A DNA stretch of 60,537 nt, taken from positions 1 through 60,537 of the forward strand of contig NZ_JADPUN010000045.1 in the NCBI RefSeq assembly GCF_015690345.1, written 5' to 3'. Under the pieces are notes generated by a model, which saw nothing but the letters and a program-made list of their open reading frames with translations, was not told where the DNA came from and ran no database searches. The stretch comes from Plantactinospora alkalitolerans. GTDB taxonomy: Bacteria; Actinomycetota; Actinomycetes; Mycobacteriales; Micromonosporaceae. Of the stretch, positions 53,953-60,537 are shown piece after piece (position 1 is the stretch's first letter; every line of letters starts with the position of its first letter). The position numbers and the translations under genes were made by a program.

Positions 53953-54686
53953 GACTGGGAACGACGGAGGTACGGGCCGAGGCCCCCGGTGTGCTGGAGA
54001 CCGCCGCCCTGCTCCGCGAGGTGACCGCAGGGCTTCTCGCGAGCAGTGATTTCGACACCGCGGTGGACCGCCTCGTGGGCACGGTCCGGGACGCCATACC
54101 GGGGGTGACCTGGTGCGGGGTGACCGTGCTGCGGGCCGGGGCGCGGGCGTCGGTCGCCGCTTCCGAGCCCAGGCTCGGCGATCTCGACGACGTCCGGTAC
54201 GGCGCCGACGGTCCGGCGATGATCGCGATCCGCACCCGGGAACTGGTCTGGTCGGCGGATCTGCGCACCGAGATCCGGTGGCCCGACTGGACCAGCCGGG
54301 CGATGGGGTTCGGCGTGCGCGGGGTGCTGGCGGTGCCGGTGGACATCGACGCGCACGTGGTCGGCGCGATCAGCCTGTACGCCCGCGAGCCCGGCGTGCT
54401 CACCGCGAGCCAGCAACTCACGGCGATGCTCCTCGCCGAGCACGCCGGGCTGCTGCTCGGCGCGGTGCGGGACCGGTCCGGGGCCGATCCGGCCGGCGAA
54501 ACCGACGAGACACTCTCCGCGGGTCAGGTCATCGACCAGGCAGTCGGGGTTATCATGACCCAACGTGGCTGTCCGGCCACGGAGGCGCTACAGGTGTTGC
54601 GTTCCGCGTCGGCGGCCCTGGCCATCCCGCTTCGGGACGTGGCCGAGCGGCTGGTCACCTCGGTGGCCCGCCCCCGGGACACCTGA
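53949..54686 (+). CDS. GAF and ANTAR domain regulator
   Basis: 245 aa. The GAF domain (about 20-165; FDTAVDRLVGTVRDAIPGVTWCGVTVL, MGFGVRGVLAVPVDID) likely senses a small ligand or redox state. The C-terminal ANTAR helix bundle (about 180-240; AGQVIDQAVGVIMTQRGCPATEALQVLRSAS) binds RNA hairpins and acts as an antiterminator. GTG 53949 is preferred because it overlaps the stop of a translated leader ORF; GTG 53946 is adjacent. A SigB/SigF-type promoter precedes the unit. RNA targets are not visible nearby. Confidence 0.9.
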   Translation: MRLGTTEVRAEAPGVLETAALLREVTAGLLASSDFDTAVDRLVGTVRDAIPGVTWCGVTVLRAGARASVAASEPRLGDLDDVRYGADGPAMIAIRTRELVWSADLRTEIRWPDWTSRAMGFGVRGVLAVPVDIDAHVVGAISLYAREPGVLTASQQLTAMLLAEHAGLLLGAVRDRSGADPAGETDETLSAGQVIDQAVGVIMTQRGCPATEALQVLRSASAALAIPLRDVAERLVTSVARPRDT

Positions 54687-54727
54687 CCGTCCGCCGTCGC
54701 TGTCCGGCGCCCGTACGTCGTCGCGTC

Positions 54728-54753
54728 GTTTCGGCGCGGCGGCCCGGGGGTAG
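54728..54753 (+). promoter_or_regulatory. SigB/SigF-type promoter of the DUF2231 gene
   Basis: GTTT (54728-54731), 16 bases, GGGTAG (54748-54753), ending 43 bases before ATG 54797. Confidence 0.7.
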
Positions 54754-54796
54754 CAGGCGAGTGGCTGGTCGAGGAACGAGCCGGGGAGGCGCCACC

Positions 54797-55306
54797 ATGC
54801 AGAGCCGTCTGCGGGTGCACGGACATCCGATCCAGCCGATGCTCGTCACCTTCCCCTTCGGACTCTTCGTCTGTGCGACGGTCTTCGACCTGACCGACGT
54901 CCTCGGCGGACCGGCGATGCTGGGTCTGGTCGGCTACTGGACGGCGGTGGCAGCGCTGTTCGCGGCCGGGCTCGCCATGGCGGCCGGCATGGTCGACCTC
55001 TGGGACGTGCCGGGGGACCGGACCCGCCGGACGGCGGTGACCTTCAACCTGGTGAACGCCGCAGTCGCGGTCCTCTTCGTCTTCGGCTGCCTGATGAGGT
55101 CCGGTGTGCCGGAGCACGGGGCGACCGGTGCTCTGGTGCTGGTCGAGCTGCTGGGTCTGCTCGTCGGCGCCGTGGGGGTACGCCTGGGCGCCAGCCTGGT
55201 GCGTCAGTTCGACCCGCGGAACGCCGAGCCGACCAGTTTCGACGGGTTCGGCCCGCCGGCCACCTCGGTGGCCGGTGGCTTCGGTCGGCGACGACAATCC
55301 CGGTGA
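54797..55306 (+). CDS. DUF2231-family membrane protein
   Basis: 169 aa, four membrane helices with the family start LRVHGHPIQPMLVTFPFGLFVCATVFDL and conserved DLWDVPGDRTRR between helices 2 and 3. Such proteins may bind heme or act in the respiratory chain, but function is unproven. ATG 54797 follows GGGGAGG. A full SigB/SigF-type promoter precedes it. A small hairpin (CACTCC 55334-55339 with GGAGTG 55347-55352) lies between its end and the convergent DUF3500 gene. Confidence 0.9.
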   Translation: MQSRLRVHGHPIQPMLVTFPFGLFVCATVFDLTDVLGGPAMLGLVGYWTAVAALFAAGLAMAAGMVDLWDVPGDRTRRTAVTFNLVNAAVAVLFVFGCLMRSGVPEHGATGALVLVELLGLLVGAVGVRLGASLVRQFDPRNAEPTSFDGFGPPATSVAGGFGRRRQSR

Positions 55307-55364
55307 GCCCTTCCGACTGACCCCAGGGGTCGACACTCCGAGGCCGGGAGTGCGTGCACCGAGG

Positions 55365-56318
55365 TCAGCGGTGGGCGCTCGCCCGGTGTGCGGCGAGCAC
55401 GTCGTCACCGAAGTCGCTGTGCGGGCGGCGGAGCACGGTGTGTGCGTGGTTGCCCTCGTCGCTGGTGTTGTCGTACTCGATCAACAGGTCCTCGCCCTGG
55501 ATCCGGTAGTAGTGGCGGCGGCCCGGCACCGTCGGGCCCTCCCAGGCGAAGTGCAACTCGCCCGTGCCGACCCGGGCCGCTTCCTGCATGGCGAGTTCCG
55601 GTGGCAGCCGGTCGAGATACAGCGCGACGAGTTGGTCGAGCAGCGAGCGGGGGGTCGGTCCGAGCGTCGCGGCGGTCAGGCCGGCCGGCTCGATCCGGCT
55701 GGCGAACCGGGGGCGGGTGCCACTGCGGATGTCTGCGGGCGCCTGGTCGGAGACGATCGCCGCGGCACGGCCGTCGGGGCCGAGCGCGTCCAGCAGGGCT
55801 CGGGCCAGATCTTCCTCGGGCGCGAGTGGACGGCTCACCGCGCGGCCGGCGTAGCTCACCATGGCCGGGTTGGCGCCGAGAAAGACGGGGGCCGGGGAGA
55901 CCCGGTCTCCGGACACCGTCATGGTCACCGAGAGATGGTGCCCCTCGAACCGCCAGGACCAGGCATCGTCCCGGGCAGGGTCACCGAAGACGACGATCCG
56001 GTAGTCGTCGCTGTGCCGGCCCCGCTGCCAGTTCTCGTGGCGGTCGAGTACCTCCTCCAGGGCCATGATCGTGGCGGCCTGGGCGTAGGCGTGCGGACTC
56101 AACGCGGTGGCCAGCAGCCGGTGCGTCGCCTTCCGGCCGGTTCGGTCGAGGTCGGCGAGGCAGGCACCGGGCCGGGGCAGCGGCCGGTACTCGATCCAGC
56201 GCCGGCCGGCCTCGTCCGCGAACGGACGGGCGGCCAGTTCCCGGACCGGGCCGGGCAGCGCGTCCAGCAGGGCGGTGGCCGCCGTCCGCATCTGCCCGGC
56301 CAGGGTGGTGTTTCGCAT
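55365..56318 (-). CDS. DUF3500-family protein
   Basis: 317 aa with the DUF3500 blocks: LALSPHAYAQAATIMALEEVLDR-like region, DYRIVVFGDPARDDAWSWRFEGHHLSVTMTV, PVFLGANPAMV and LHFAWEGPTVPGRRHYYRIQGEDLLIEYDN. The conserved histidines and WEG motif suggest an enzyme, but the activity is not established. The frame is open upstream to 56495, but TATACA (56325-56330, minus strand) lies six bases before ATG 56318 and the family core starts there, so a leaderless start at 56318 is preferred. Confidence 0.87.
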   Translation of the reverse strand: MRNTTLAGQMRTAATALLDALPGPVRELAARPFADEAGRRWIEYRPLPRPGACLADLDRTGRKATHRLLATALSPHAYAQAATIMALEEVLDRHENWQRGRHSDDYRIVVFGDPARDDAWSWRFEGHHLSVTMTVSGDRVSPAPVFLGANPAMVSYAGRAVSRPLAPEEDLARALLDALGPDGRAAAIVSDQAPADIRSGTRPRFASRIEPAGLTAATLGPTPRSLLDQLVALYLDRLPPELAMQEAARVGTGELHFAWEGPTVPGRRHYYRIQGEDLLIEYDNTSDEGNHAHTVLRRPHSDFGDDVLAAHRASAHR

Positions 56319-56590
56319 GCTCCCTGTATACCGGCTGGTGTTTCGGTCGCCGCGCCGAGGTTTCGGGTGTTCCAGCCAGCGCGACCAGGGTTCGGGACGG
56401 AGCGGGCGAGCAGGTCGGGCAGGTCGACGAATGTTGATCATCAGGGCGCCGTGCTCGATGATGCCGCGACCGTCTCGATCGCGGACGGGCCGCACCGGGT
56501 GGGATCCGTCCCGGAGCGCAGCAGCGCCGCCAACGCCTCGGTCGAGGGGCCTGTCGCCGATCCACTGTGATCAGTTCCAGCAGGATCAAA

Positions 56591-56608
56591 ATGTGACCGG
56601 GGTCACAT
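56591..56608. promoter_or_regulatory. Perfect CRP/GlxR-type palindrome
   Basis: ATGTGACC-GG-GGTCACAT, containing TGTGA-N6-TCACA, the CRP/GlxR consensus. It lies 66 bases before the LVIVD gene and just upstream of a TAAGGT (56630-56635) that could be its -10, suggesting cAMP-CRP-type activation. The 355-base region 56319-56673 otherwise holds no gene. Confidence 0.75.
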
Positions 56609-56673
56609 CGATGTCCACTAAGTCCTAGGTAAGGTCTGGACAACCGTCAACCCCTTTCGAAGGATGCCGCCAG

Positions 56674-58134
56674 ATGTTCAGACACTCCCCACAAGGGTCG
56701 CGGCGACTCCGGATCGTCGGGATCGCCGCATCAGCCTTCCTGGTGGTGACCGTTGCCGTTGCTCCGGCGAGCAGCGCCCAGACGCCACCGGCCAGAACGG
56801 ACCCGACCACAACAGAGGTTGCCGCGGTGCCCGGCGTGGACGAGATCTCCAGTAGCCGAAACCTGCGCCAGATAGCCAATATCCCCAAGCAGGGGCCGTT
56901 CAACAGCGAGGGTGCGCTCGGCTCCGACCTGGCCTTCCAGGGCCGGTACGCGTTCGTGGGCAACTACGAGGGCTTCGTCGTCTACGACATCAAGAACCCG
57001 TCCCGGCCGTCCATCGTGTCCCAGGTGCTCTGCTCGGGATCACAGAACGACATCTCCGTCTACGGCGACCTGTTGTTCCTGTCCACCGACTCTCCCCGCA
57101 GCGACGACTCGTGCGCCAGCACCAGCGTGCCGAGCACCGGCACGGTGTGGGAGGGCATGAAGATCTTCGACATCAGCGACAAGGCCAACCCCCGGTACAT
57201 CAAGTCGGTCCAGACCGCCTGTGGCTCGCACACCCACACCCTGGTGCCGGCCAAGGACCGCAAGTCGGTCTACATCTACGTGTCGTCGTACGGGCCGTCG
57301 GCGACCTACGCCGGCTGTGCGCCGCCGCACGACTCGATCTCCATCATCAAGGTTCCACTGAAGAAGCCGACCCAGGCCGCCGTCGTGGCCGTGCCGAACC
57401 TCTTCCCGGACGGTGGCAACCCGGGCAGCAACGGCAGCTCGACCACGAGCGGATGCCACGACATCACCGTCTACCCGAGCAAGGACCTGGCCGCCGGTGC
57501 CTGCATGGGCGACGGGATTCTGCTGAACATCGCCAACCGGGAGGCGCCTCGGGTGATCAACCGGGTCCGGGACACGGTGAACTTCTCGTTCTGGCACTCG
57601 GCGACCTTCAACAACGACGGCTCGAAGGTGGTCTTCACCGACGAACTGGGCGGTGGTTCCGGTGCGACCTGTGTCGAGACGGTGGAGCCCACCCGGGGCG
57701 CCAACGCCATCTACGACATCACCGGGCGGGGCGACGGCCGCAGCCTGGTCTTCAAGAGCTACTACAAGATCCCGCGCCTGAACACCACGCTGGAGAACTG
57801 CGTGGCGCACAACGGCTCGTTGATCCCGGTGCTCGGTCGCGACATCATGGTCCAGGCGTGGTACCAGGGCGGCATCTCGGTCTGGGACTTCACCGACTCG
57901 GCCCGACCGGTCGAGCTGGGCTACTGGGAGCGCGGCCCGCTCTCGGCCGACCGTCGGGTGATCGGCGGTTCGTGGTCGGCGTACTGGTACAACGGCAACA
58001 TCTACTCCAGCGACATCCAGAAGGGTCTGGACGTGTTGGAGATGAACGACTGGCGGATCTGGACGGCGCACCTGACCAAGGTCAAGGAGCTGAACGTGCA
58101 GAGCCAGCCCGGCTACCTGGGTAGCAACTGGTAG
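56674..58134 (+). CDS. Secreted LVIVD-repeat (beta-propeller-like) protein
   Basis: 486 aa. A signal peptide (LRIVGIAASAFLVVTVAVAPASSA, cleavage near residue 35) precedes repeats of the LVIVD type: YAFVGNYEGFVVYDIKNPSRPSIVSQV, LLFLSTDSP, MKIFDISDKANPRYIKSV and ISVWDFTDSARPVELGYW. Such repeats fold as extracellular beta-propellers with unclear ligands. Several cysteines (SQVLCSG, DDSCAST, QTACGSH, YAGCAPP) suggest disulfides. ATG 56674 follows GAAGGA. The CRP-type palindrome upstream suggests carbon-source control. Confidence 0.9.
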   Translation: MFRHSPQGSRRLRIVGIAASAFLVVTVAVAPASSAQTPPARTDPTTTEVAAVPGVDEISSSRNLRQIANIPKQGPFNSEGALGSDLAFQGRYAFVGNYEGFVVYDIKNPSRPSIVSQVLCSGSQNDISVYGDLLFLSTDSPRSDDSCASTSVPSTGTVWEGMKIFDISDKANPRYIKSVQTACGSHTHTLVPAKDRKSVYIYVSSYGPSATYAGCAPPHDSISIIKVPLKKPTQAAVVAVPNLFPDGGNPGSNGSSTTSGCHDITVYPSKDLAAGACMGDGILLNIANREAPRVINRVRDTVNFSFWHSATFNNDGSKVVFTDELGGGSGATCVETVEPTRGANAIYDITGRGDGRSLVFKSYYKIPRLNTTLENCVAHNGSLIPVLGRDIMVQAWYQGGISVWDFTDSARPVELGYWERGPLSADRRVIGGSWSAYWYNGNIYSSDIQKGLDVLEMNDWRIWTAHLTKVKELNVQSQPGYLGSNW

Positions 58135-58151
58135 GCGGACCCGCACCGACG

Positions 58152-58183
58152 AGCGGCCCGGTCCCCGGTGGGACCGGGCCGCT
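58152..58183 (+). terminator. Terminator of the LVIVD gene
   Basis: A perfect 14-bp GC stem, 58152-58165 pairing with 58170-58183, around the tetraloop CGGT, starting 18 bases after the stop codon. The rest of the 369-base gap to 58503 shows no gene. Confidence 0.92.
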
Positions 58184-58503
58184 TCGCGTTCGGCAGCAGC
58201 CCACCAGGTCGTACGGAGATCGACGTACGTTGCTTCGCCCGACGATCTCGTGGTGGAATGGGAACGCGTGGCGGTCGCGAGTGGCCGGCAGTGCCGACGT
58301 GCGCGGGTCCGGAGTGGTCAGGGCAAACACTCCGAGTCAGATCCGGTCGGCAGCCGAGATCGGGCAGACAACAGTCGGGCGGGGCAGCTCTTCGGACCTG
58401 AGCCCGTGCCCGCGCTCCCGTGGTACGACGGGCCGAGCGCCGAGCGATCGGCGACGGCTCGCATCGTGGCGGGTGCGACCCCACCGAGAGGTATCCAACG
58501 ATC

Positions 58504-59562
58504 GTGAGAATTCGACGCAGGGCGGTGGTACTCACCGCCGCAGCCGCGGTGCTGGCCGCCGGCACCCCTTTCATCCTTACGCCCGACGCGGCGTTCGCAC
58601 ACGGTGCGATGACCTATCCGGCGACCCGGACGTACGCCTGCTACCAGGACGGGCGGGCCGGCGGCGGCGGCGACCTGAACCCGACCAACCCGGCCTGCGC
58701 CGCCGCGGTGGCACAGGGCGGCAAGCAGCCGCTGTGGGACTTCTACGGCGTGCTGATCGGCAACGCGGGAGGGCGGCACCGGGAGATCATCCCGGACGGT
58801 CAGCTCTGTGGCGCCGGTACGACGAAGTACGCCGCGTACAACGCCGTCAGCGCCGACTGGCCGACGACGAACCTGCAGTCCGGCGCGAACATCACCTTCC
58901 GGTACAACGCCTGGGCGCCGCACCCCGGCACCTGGTACCAGTACGTGACCCGGGACGGCTGGAACCCGGACGCCCCGCTGAAGTGGTCGGACCTGGAGGC
59001 GACGCCGTTCGACCAGATCACCAACCCGCCGTTGGGCAGCGGCGCGTCCGGCGCCGAGTACGTGTGGAACGCCCGGCTGCCGAACAAGAGCGGCCGGCAC
59101 ATCATCTACTCCATCTGGCAGCGTTCGGACTCGGCGGAGGCGTTCTACAACTGCTCGGACGTCAACTTCGGCGGCGGTGGCGGGCCGACCACGCCGCCCA
59201 CCACCGCCCCGCCGACGACGCCACCCACCACGCCGCCGGCCGGCGGTGACGCGTGCACCGCCTCGATCCGGGTGGACAGCTCCTGGTCCGGCGGCTACCA
59301 GGCGACGGTGACGGTCCGGAACACCGGCAGCGCGACGGCCAACCCGTGGACGGCCACCTGGACCATGCCCAGCGGCAGCACGGTCAGCCAGGGCTGGAAC
59401 GCCACCGTCTCGCAGAGCGGCAGCACGGTGACCGCGACGGCACCGAGCTGGAGCCCTCCGTTGGCACCGGGAGGGTCGGTGACGATCGGGTACATCAGCA
59501 GCGGTTCGCCGAGTCCGGCACCGAGCGGGTTCCGGCTCAACGGCGCTGTCTGCGGTAGCTGA
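58504..59562 (+). CDS. Secreted AA10 lytic polysaccharide monooxygenase with CBM2
   Basis: 352 aa. After a signal peptide (cleavage AFA-HGAM), mature His33 and internal His140 (NAWAPHPGTW) form the copper histidine brace of AA10 LPMOs, which oxidatively cut chitin or cellulose. A Thr/Pro linker (TTPPTTAPPTTPP) connects to a family 2 carbohydrate-binding module (about 255-352) with CTASIRVDSSWSGG, conserved Trp residues and terminal Cys. The CBM2 suggests cellulose as substrate. GTG 58504 has GAGAGG about 11 bases upstream; the open frame to 58420 lacks a site. A strong terminator follows. Confidence 0.95.
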   Translation: MRIRRRAVVLTAAAAVLAAGTPFILTPDAAFAHGAMTYPATRTYACYQDGRAGGGGDLNPTNPACAAAVAQGGKQPLWDFYGVLIGNAGGRHREIIPDGQLCGAGTTKYAAYNAVSADWPTTNLQSGANITFRYNAWAPHPGTWYQYVTRDGWNPDAPLKWSDLEATPFDQITNPPLGSGASGAEYVWNARLPNKSGRHIIYSIWQRSDSAEAFYNCSDVNFGGGGGPTTPPTTAPPTTPPTTPPAGGDACTASIRVDSSWSGGYQATVTVRNTGSATANPWTATWTMPSGSTVSQGWNATVSQSGSTVTATAPSWSPPLAPGGSVTIGYISSGSPSPAPSGFRLNGAVCGS

Positions 59563-59574
59563 CCGATCCCGTAC

Positions 59575-59616
59575 CGGGCTCCCGACCACCGCCGTCGTGC
59601 AGTGGTCGGGAGCCCG
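59575..59616 (+). terminator. Terminator of the LPMO gene
   Basis: A perfect 15-bp stem, CGGGCTCCCGACCAC (59575-59589) pairing with 59602-59616, 12 bases after the stop codon. Confidence 0.92.
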
Positions 59617-59684
59617 TTCCCGGTCCGGCCGACCGGTCTGGACGGGCCGCGTGATAGCTTGCCCGACCTGTGAAGGGAGGGCCG

Positions 59685-60080
59685 GTGGACCAGGGTGTCT
59701 ACGTGGGCAACGCGGGGATGGACGGCGCGGACAACGGAGGCTGGTTGCTCGGCCACTTCATGCCGCCCGGCCTGGATCCTCGGCACAGCACCGATGTCGA
59801 GGTCAAGTGGGGCGTGCACCCACCCGGGGACACCCGGGCGGAGTGGGTGACCGGCGAACGCCGTACCGCCCTGCTGGTGCTGGTCTCCGGCCGGTTCCAC
59901 GTCGAACTGCGGGACCGTACCGTCGTGCTGGCCAGGCCCGGCGACTACGTGGTCTGGGGGCCGGGAGTGGACCACTCGTGGCTGGCGCCGGAGGAAGCGG
60001 TGGTGCTGACCGTCCGCTGGCCCTCGGTCGCCGGCTACAAGGTCGTACCGCCTGACCTCTTGACGAGTGTTCCCGGCTGA
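59685..60080 (+). CDS. Cupin-like protein
   Basis: 131 aa, probable single cupin barrel: LLVLVSGRFHVELRDRTVVLARPGDYVVWGPGVDHSWLAPEEAVVLTVRW matches the signal-binding or metal cupin pattern, with His in DHSW. It has no signal peptide. GTG 59685 has AAGGGAGGG just upstream and TAGCTT (59654-59659) as a possible -10; the frame is open to 59670. Function unknown. Confidence 0.75.
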   Translation: MDQGVYVGNAGMDGADNGGWLLGHFMPPGLDPRHSTDVEVKWGVHPPGDTRAEWVTGERRTALLVLVSGRFHVELRDRTVVLARPGDYVVWGPGVDHSWLAPEEAVVLTVRWPSVAGYKVVPPDLLTSVPG

Positions 60081-60100
60081 CGGGTGTTCCCAGGAGCGGG

Positions 60101-60170
60101 TGACCGGTTTCGCGGTCCCGTGATCGATTTCGCGGTCCCGTGACCAGTTTCGCGGTCCCGTGACCAGGGA
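60101..60170. repeat. Tandem 20-bp repeats, three and a half copies
   Basis: Units GTGACCGGTTTCGCGGTCCC (60101-60120), 60121-60140 and 60141-60160 differ at two or three positions; the half copy GTGACCAGGG follows. It is non-coding, between convergent genes, and each unit contains a GGTTTC/GGTCCC half-site. Confidence 0.9.
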
Positions 60171-60213
60171 CCGGCCGCCGTACCGACGGCGTGGCGAGCG
60201 GTTCCCTGGTCAC
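60161..60213. terminator. Hairpin between the cupin and CBM2 genes
   Basis: GTGACCAGGGA (60161-60171) pairs with TCCCTGGTCAC (60203-60213). An inner CGCCGT/ACGGCG stem closes the loop. It is 17 bases from the end of the convergent CBM2 gene and likely terminates both. Confidence 0.75.
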
Positions 60214-60229
60214 GGGCGGACGGCGCCGC

Positions 60230-60537
60230 TCAGCCGAGGGTGCAGCTGACCGTCGGTGCCGGGTTGCTGCCGGACCAGCTGCCGATGAAGCCGAACGTCG
60301 TCGACCCGCCGGGGGCGAGCGCACCGTTCCAAGCCACGGCGAGGGCGCTGGCGGTGACCCCGCTCTGGGTGATCTCGGCGTTCCAGGCCTGGTTGACCTG
60401 CTGGCCGGCGCCGAAGACCAGTTGCGTCGTCCAGGTTCGGCTCGCCGTCGTGCCGTTGTTCCGGACCGTGACCTCGCCCTGGAAGCCGCCCTGCCACTGC
60501 CCGGCGGACCGGTAGCTGGCCGAGCAGCCCTCCGTTC
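60230..60537 (-). CDS. 3' end of a CBM2-containing secreted protein (partial)
   Basis: 102 codons are visible, the frame continuing past the window edge. It reads as a family 2 carbohydrate-binding module: Cys (GCSASYR), WQGGFQGEVTVRNNGT, WTTQLVF, QAWNAEITQSG, AWNGALAPGGSTTFGFIGSW and the final SC. The missing N-terminal part is probably a secreted glycoside hydrolase or LPMO. It lies next to the AA10-CBM2 gene, suggesting a small cellulose-degradation cluster. Confidence 0.88.
   Translation of the reverse strand, partial: TEGCSASYRSAGQWQGGFQGEVTVRNNGTTASRTWTTQLVFGAGQQVNQAWNAEITQSGVTASALAVAWNGALAPGGSTTFGFIGSWSGSNPAPTVSCTLG

Overview
The window is 60.5 kb of very GC-rich DNA with tightly packed genes, frequent GTG starts, many leaderless promoters (a TANNNT -10 box six to eight bases before the start codon) and actinobacterial families throughout: a SigB/SigF-type sigma factor, GAF-ANTAR, GpgS, SecA2, an Rv2629-like protein and CBM2/AA10 cellulose-active proteins. 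This points to a filamentous actinomycete, most likely Micromonosporaceae (Micromonospora or Plantactinospora type). It is chromosomal. I saw no rRNA, tRNA, insertion sequence, phage module or CRISPR array.

Layout. 0-6 kb: an aldo/keto reductase, a STAS protein, a single-domain response regulator, a DivIVA-like coiled-coil protein, a lysozyme-like wall enzyme, a VanJ-like membrane EEP phosphatase and an OsmC-family protein. 6.2-14.5 kb: a complete potassium-uptake operon (27-residue membrane peptide, kdpF, A, B, C, D, E) with translational coupling at several junctions. 14.6-27.3 kb: an accessory stretch of single genes and divergent regulator/target pairs (TetR-SDR, TetR-SnoaL, LysR-EamA, PLD, AraC, VOC). 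Inside it is a two-gene cassette (19.1-21.9 kb): a small helical protein ending in a short motif, followed by an NB-ARC/TPR protein that starts with the same motif. This is the layout of bacterial amyloid-signalling NLR systems (regulated cell death or immunity) and is the most exciting item here. 27.6-31.5 kb: a small membrane protein, a methyltransferase and a membrane alkaline-phosphatase-superfamily enzyme.

31.8-45 kb: citrate synthase, an acetate-transporter-family protein, an SRPBCC protein with a zinc alcohol dehydrogenase, a PrsW-type membrane protease with a DMT transporter whose 3' end runs antisense into it, an Rv2629/Balon-like protein coupled to a TPP enzyme, and an unknown. 45-60.5 kb: a SigB/SigF-class sigma factor fused to a STAS domain, a stand-alone ctaD, DUF4383, gpgS with a glycosyltransferase, secA2, GAF-ANTAR, DUF2231, DUF3500, a secreted LVIVD-repeat protein, an AA10 LPMO with CBM2, a cupin, and the end of another CBM2 protein.

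How the genes may work together. Four GTTT-N15/16-GGGTAG sequences, the known SigB/SigF promoter form, lie 39-52 bases before ctaD, DUF4383, the leader peptide of GAF-ANTAR, and DUF2231. A weaker one precedes the acetate transporter. With the sigma-STAS gene nearby this suggests a local general-stress regulon for membrane and respiratory functions. Strong hairpins end many units, a perfect CRP-type palindrome precedes the LVIVD gene, and palindromic operators sit in the TetR intergenic regions.
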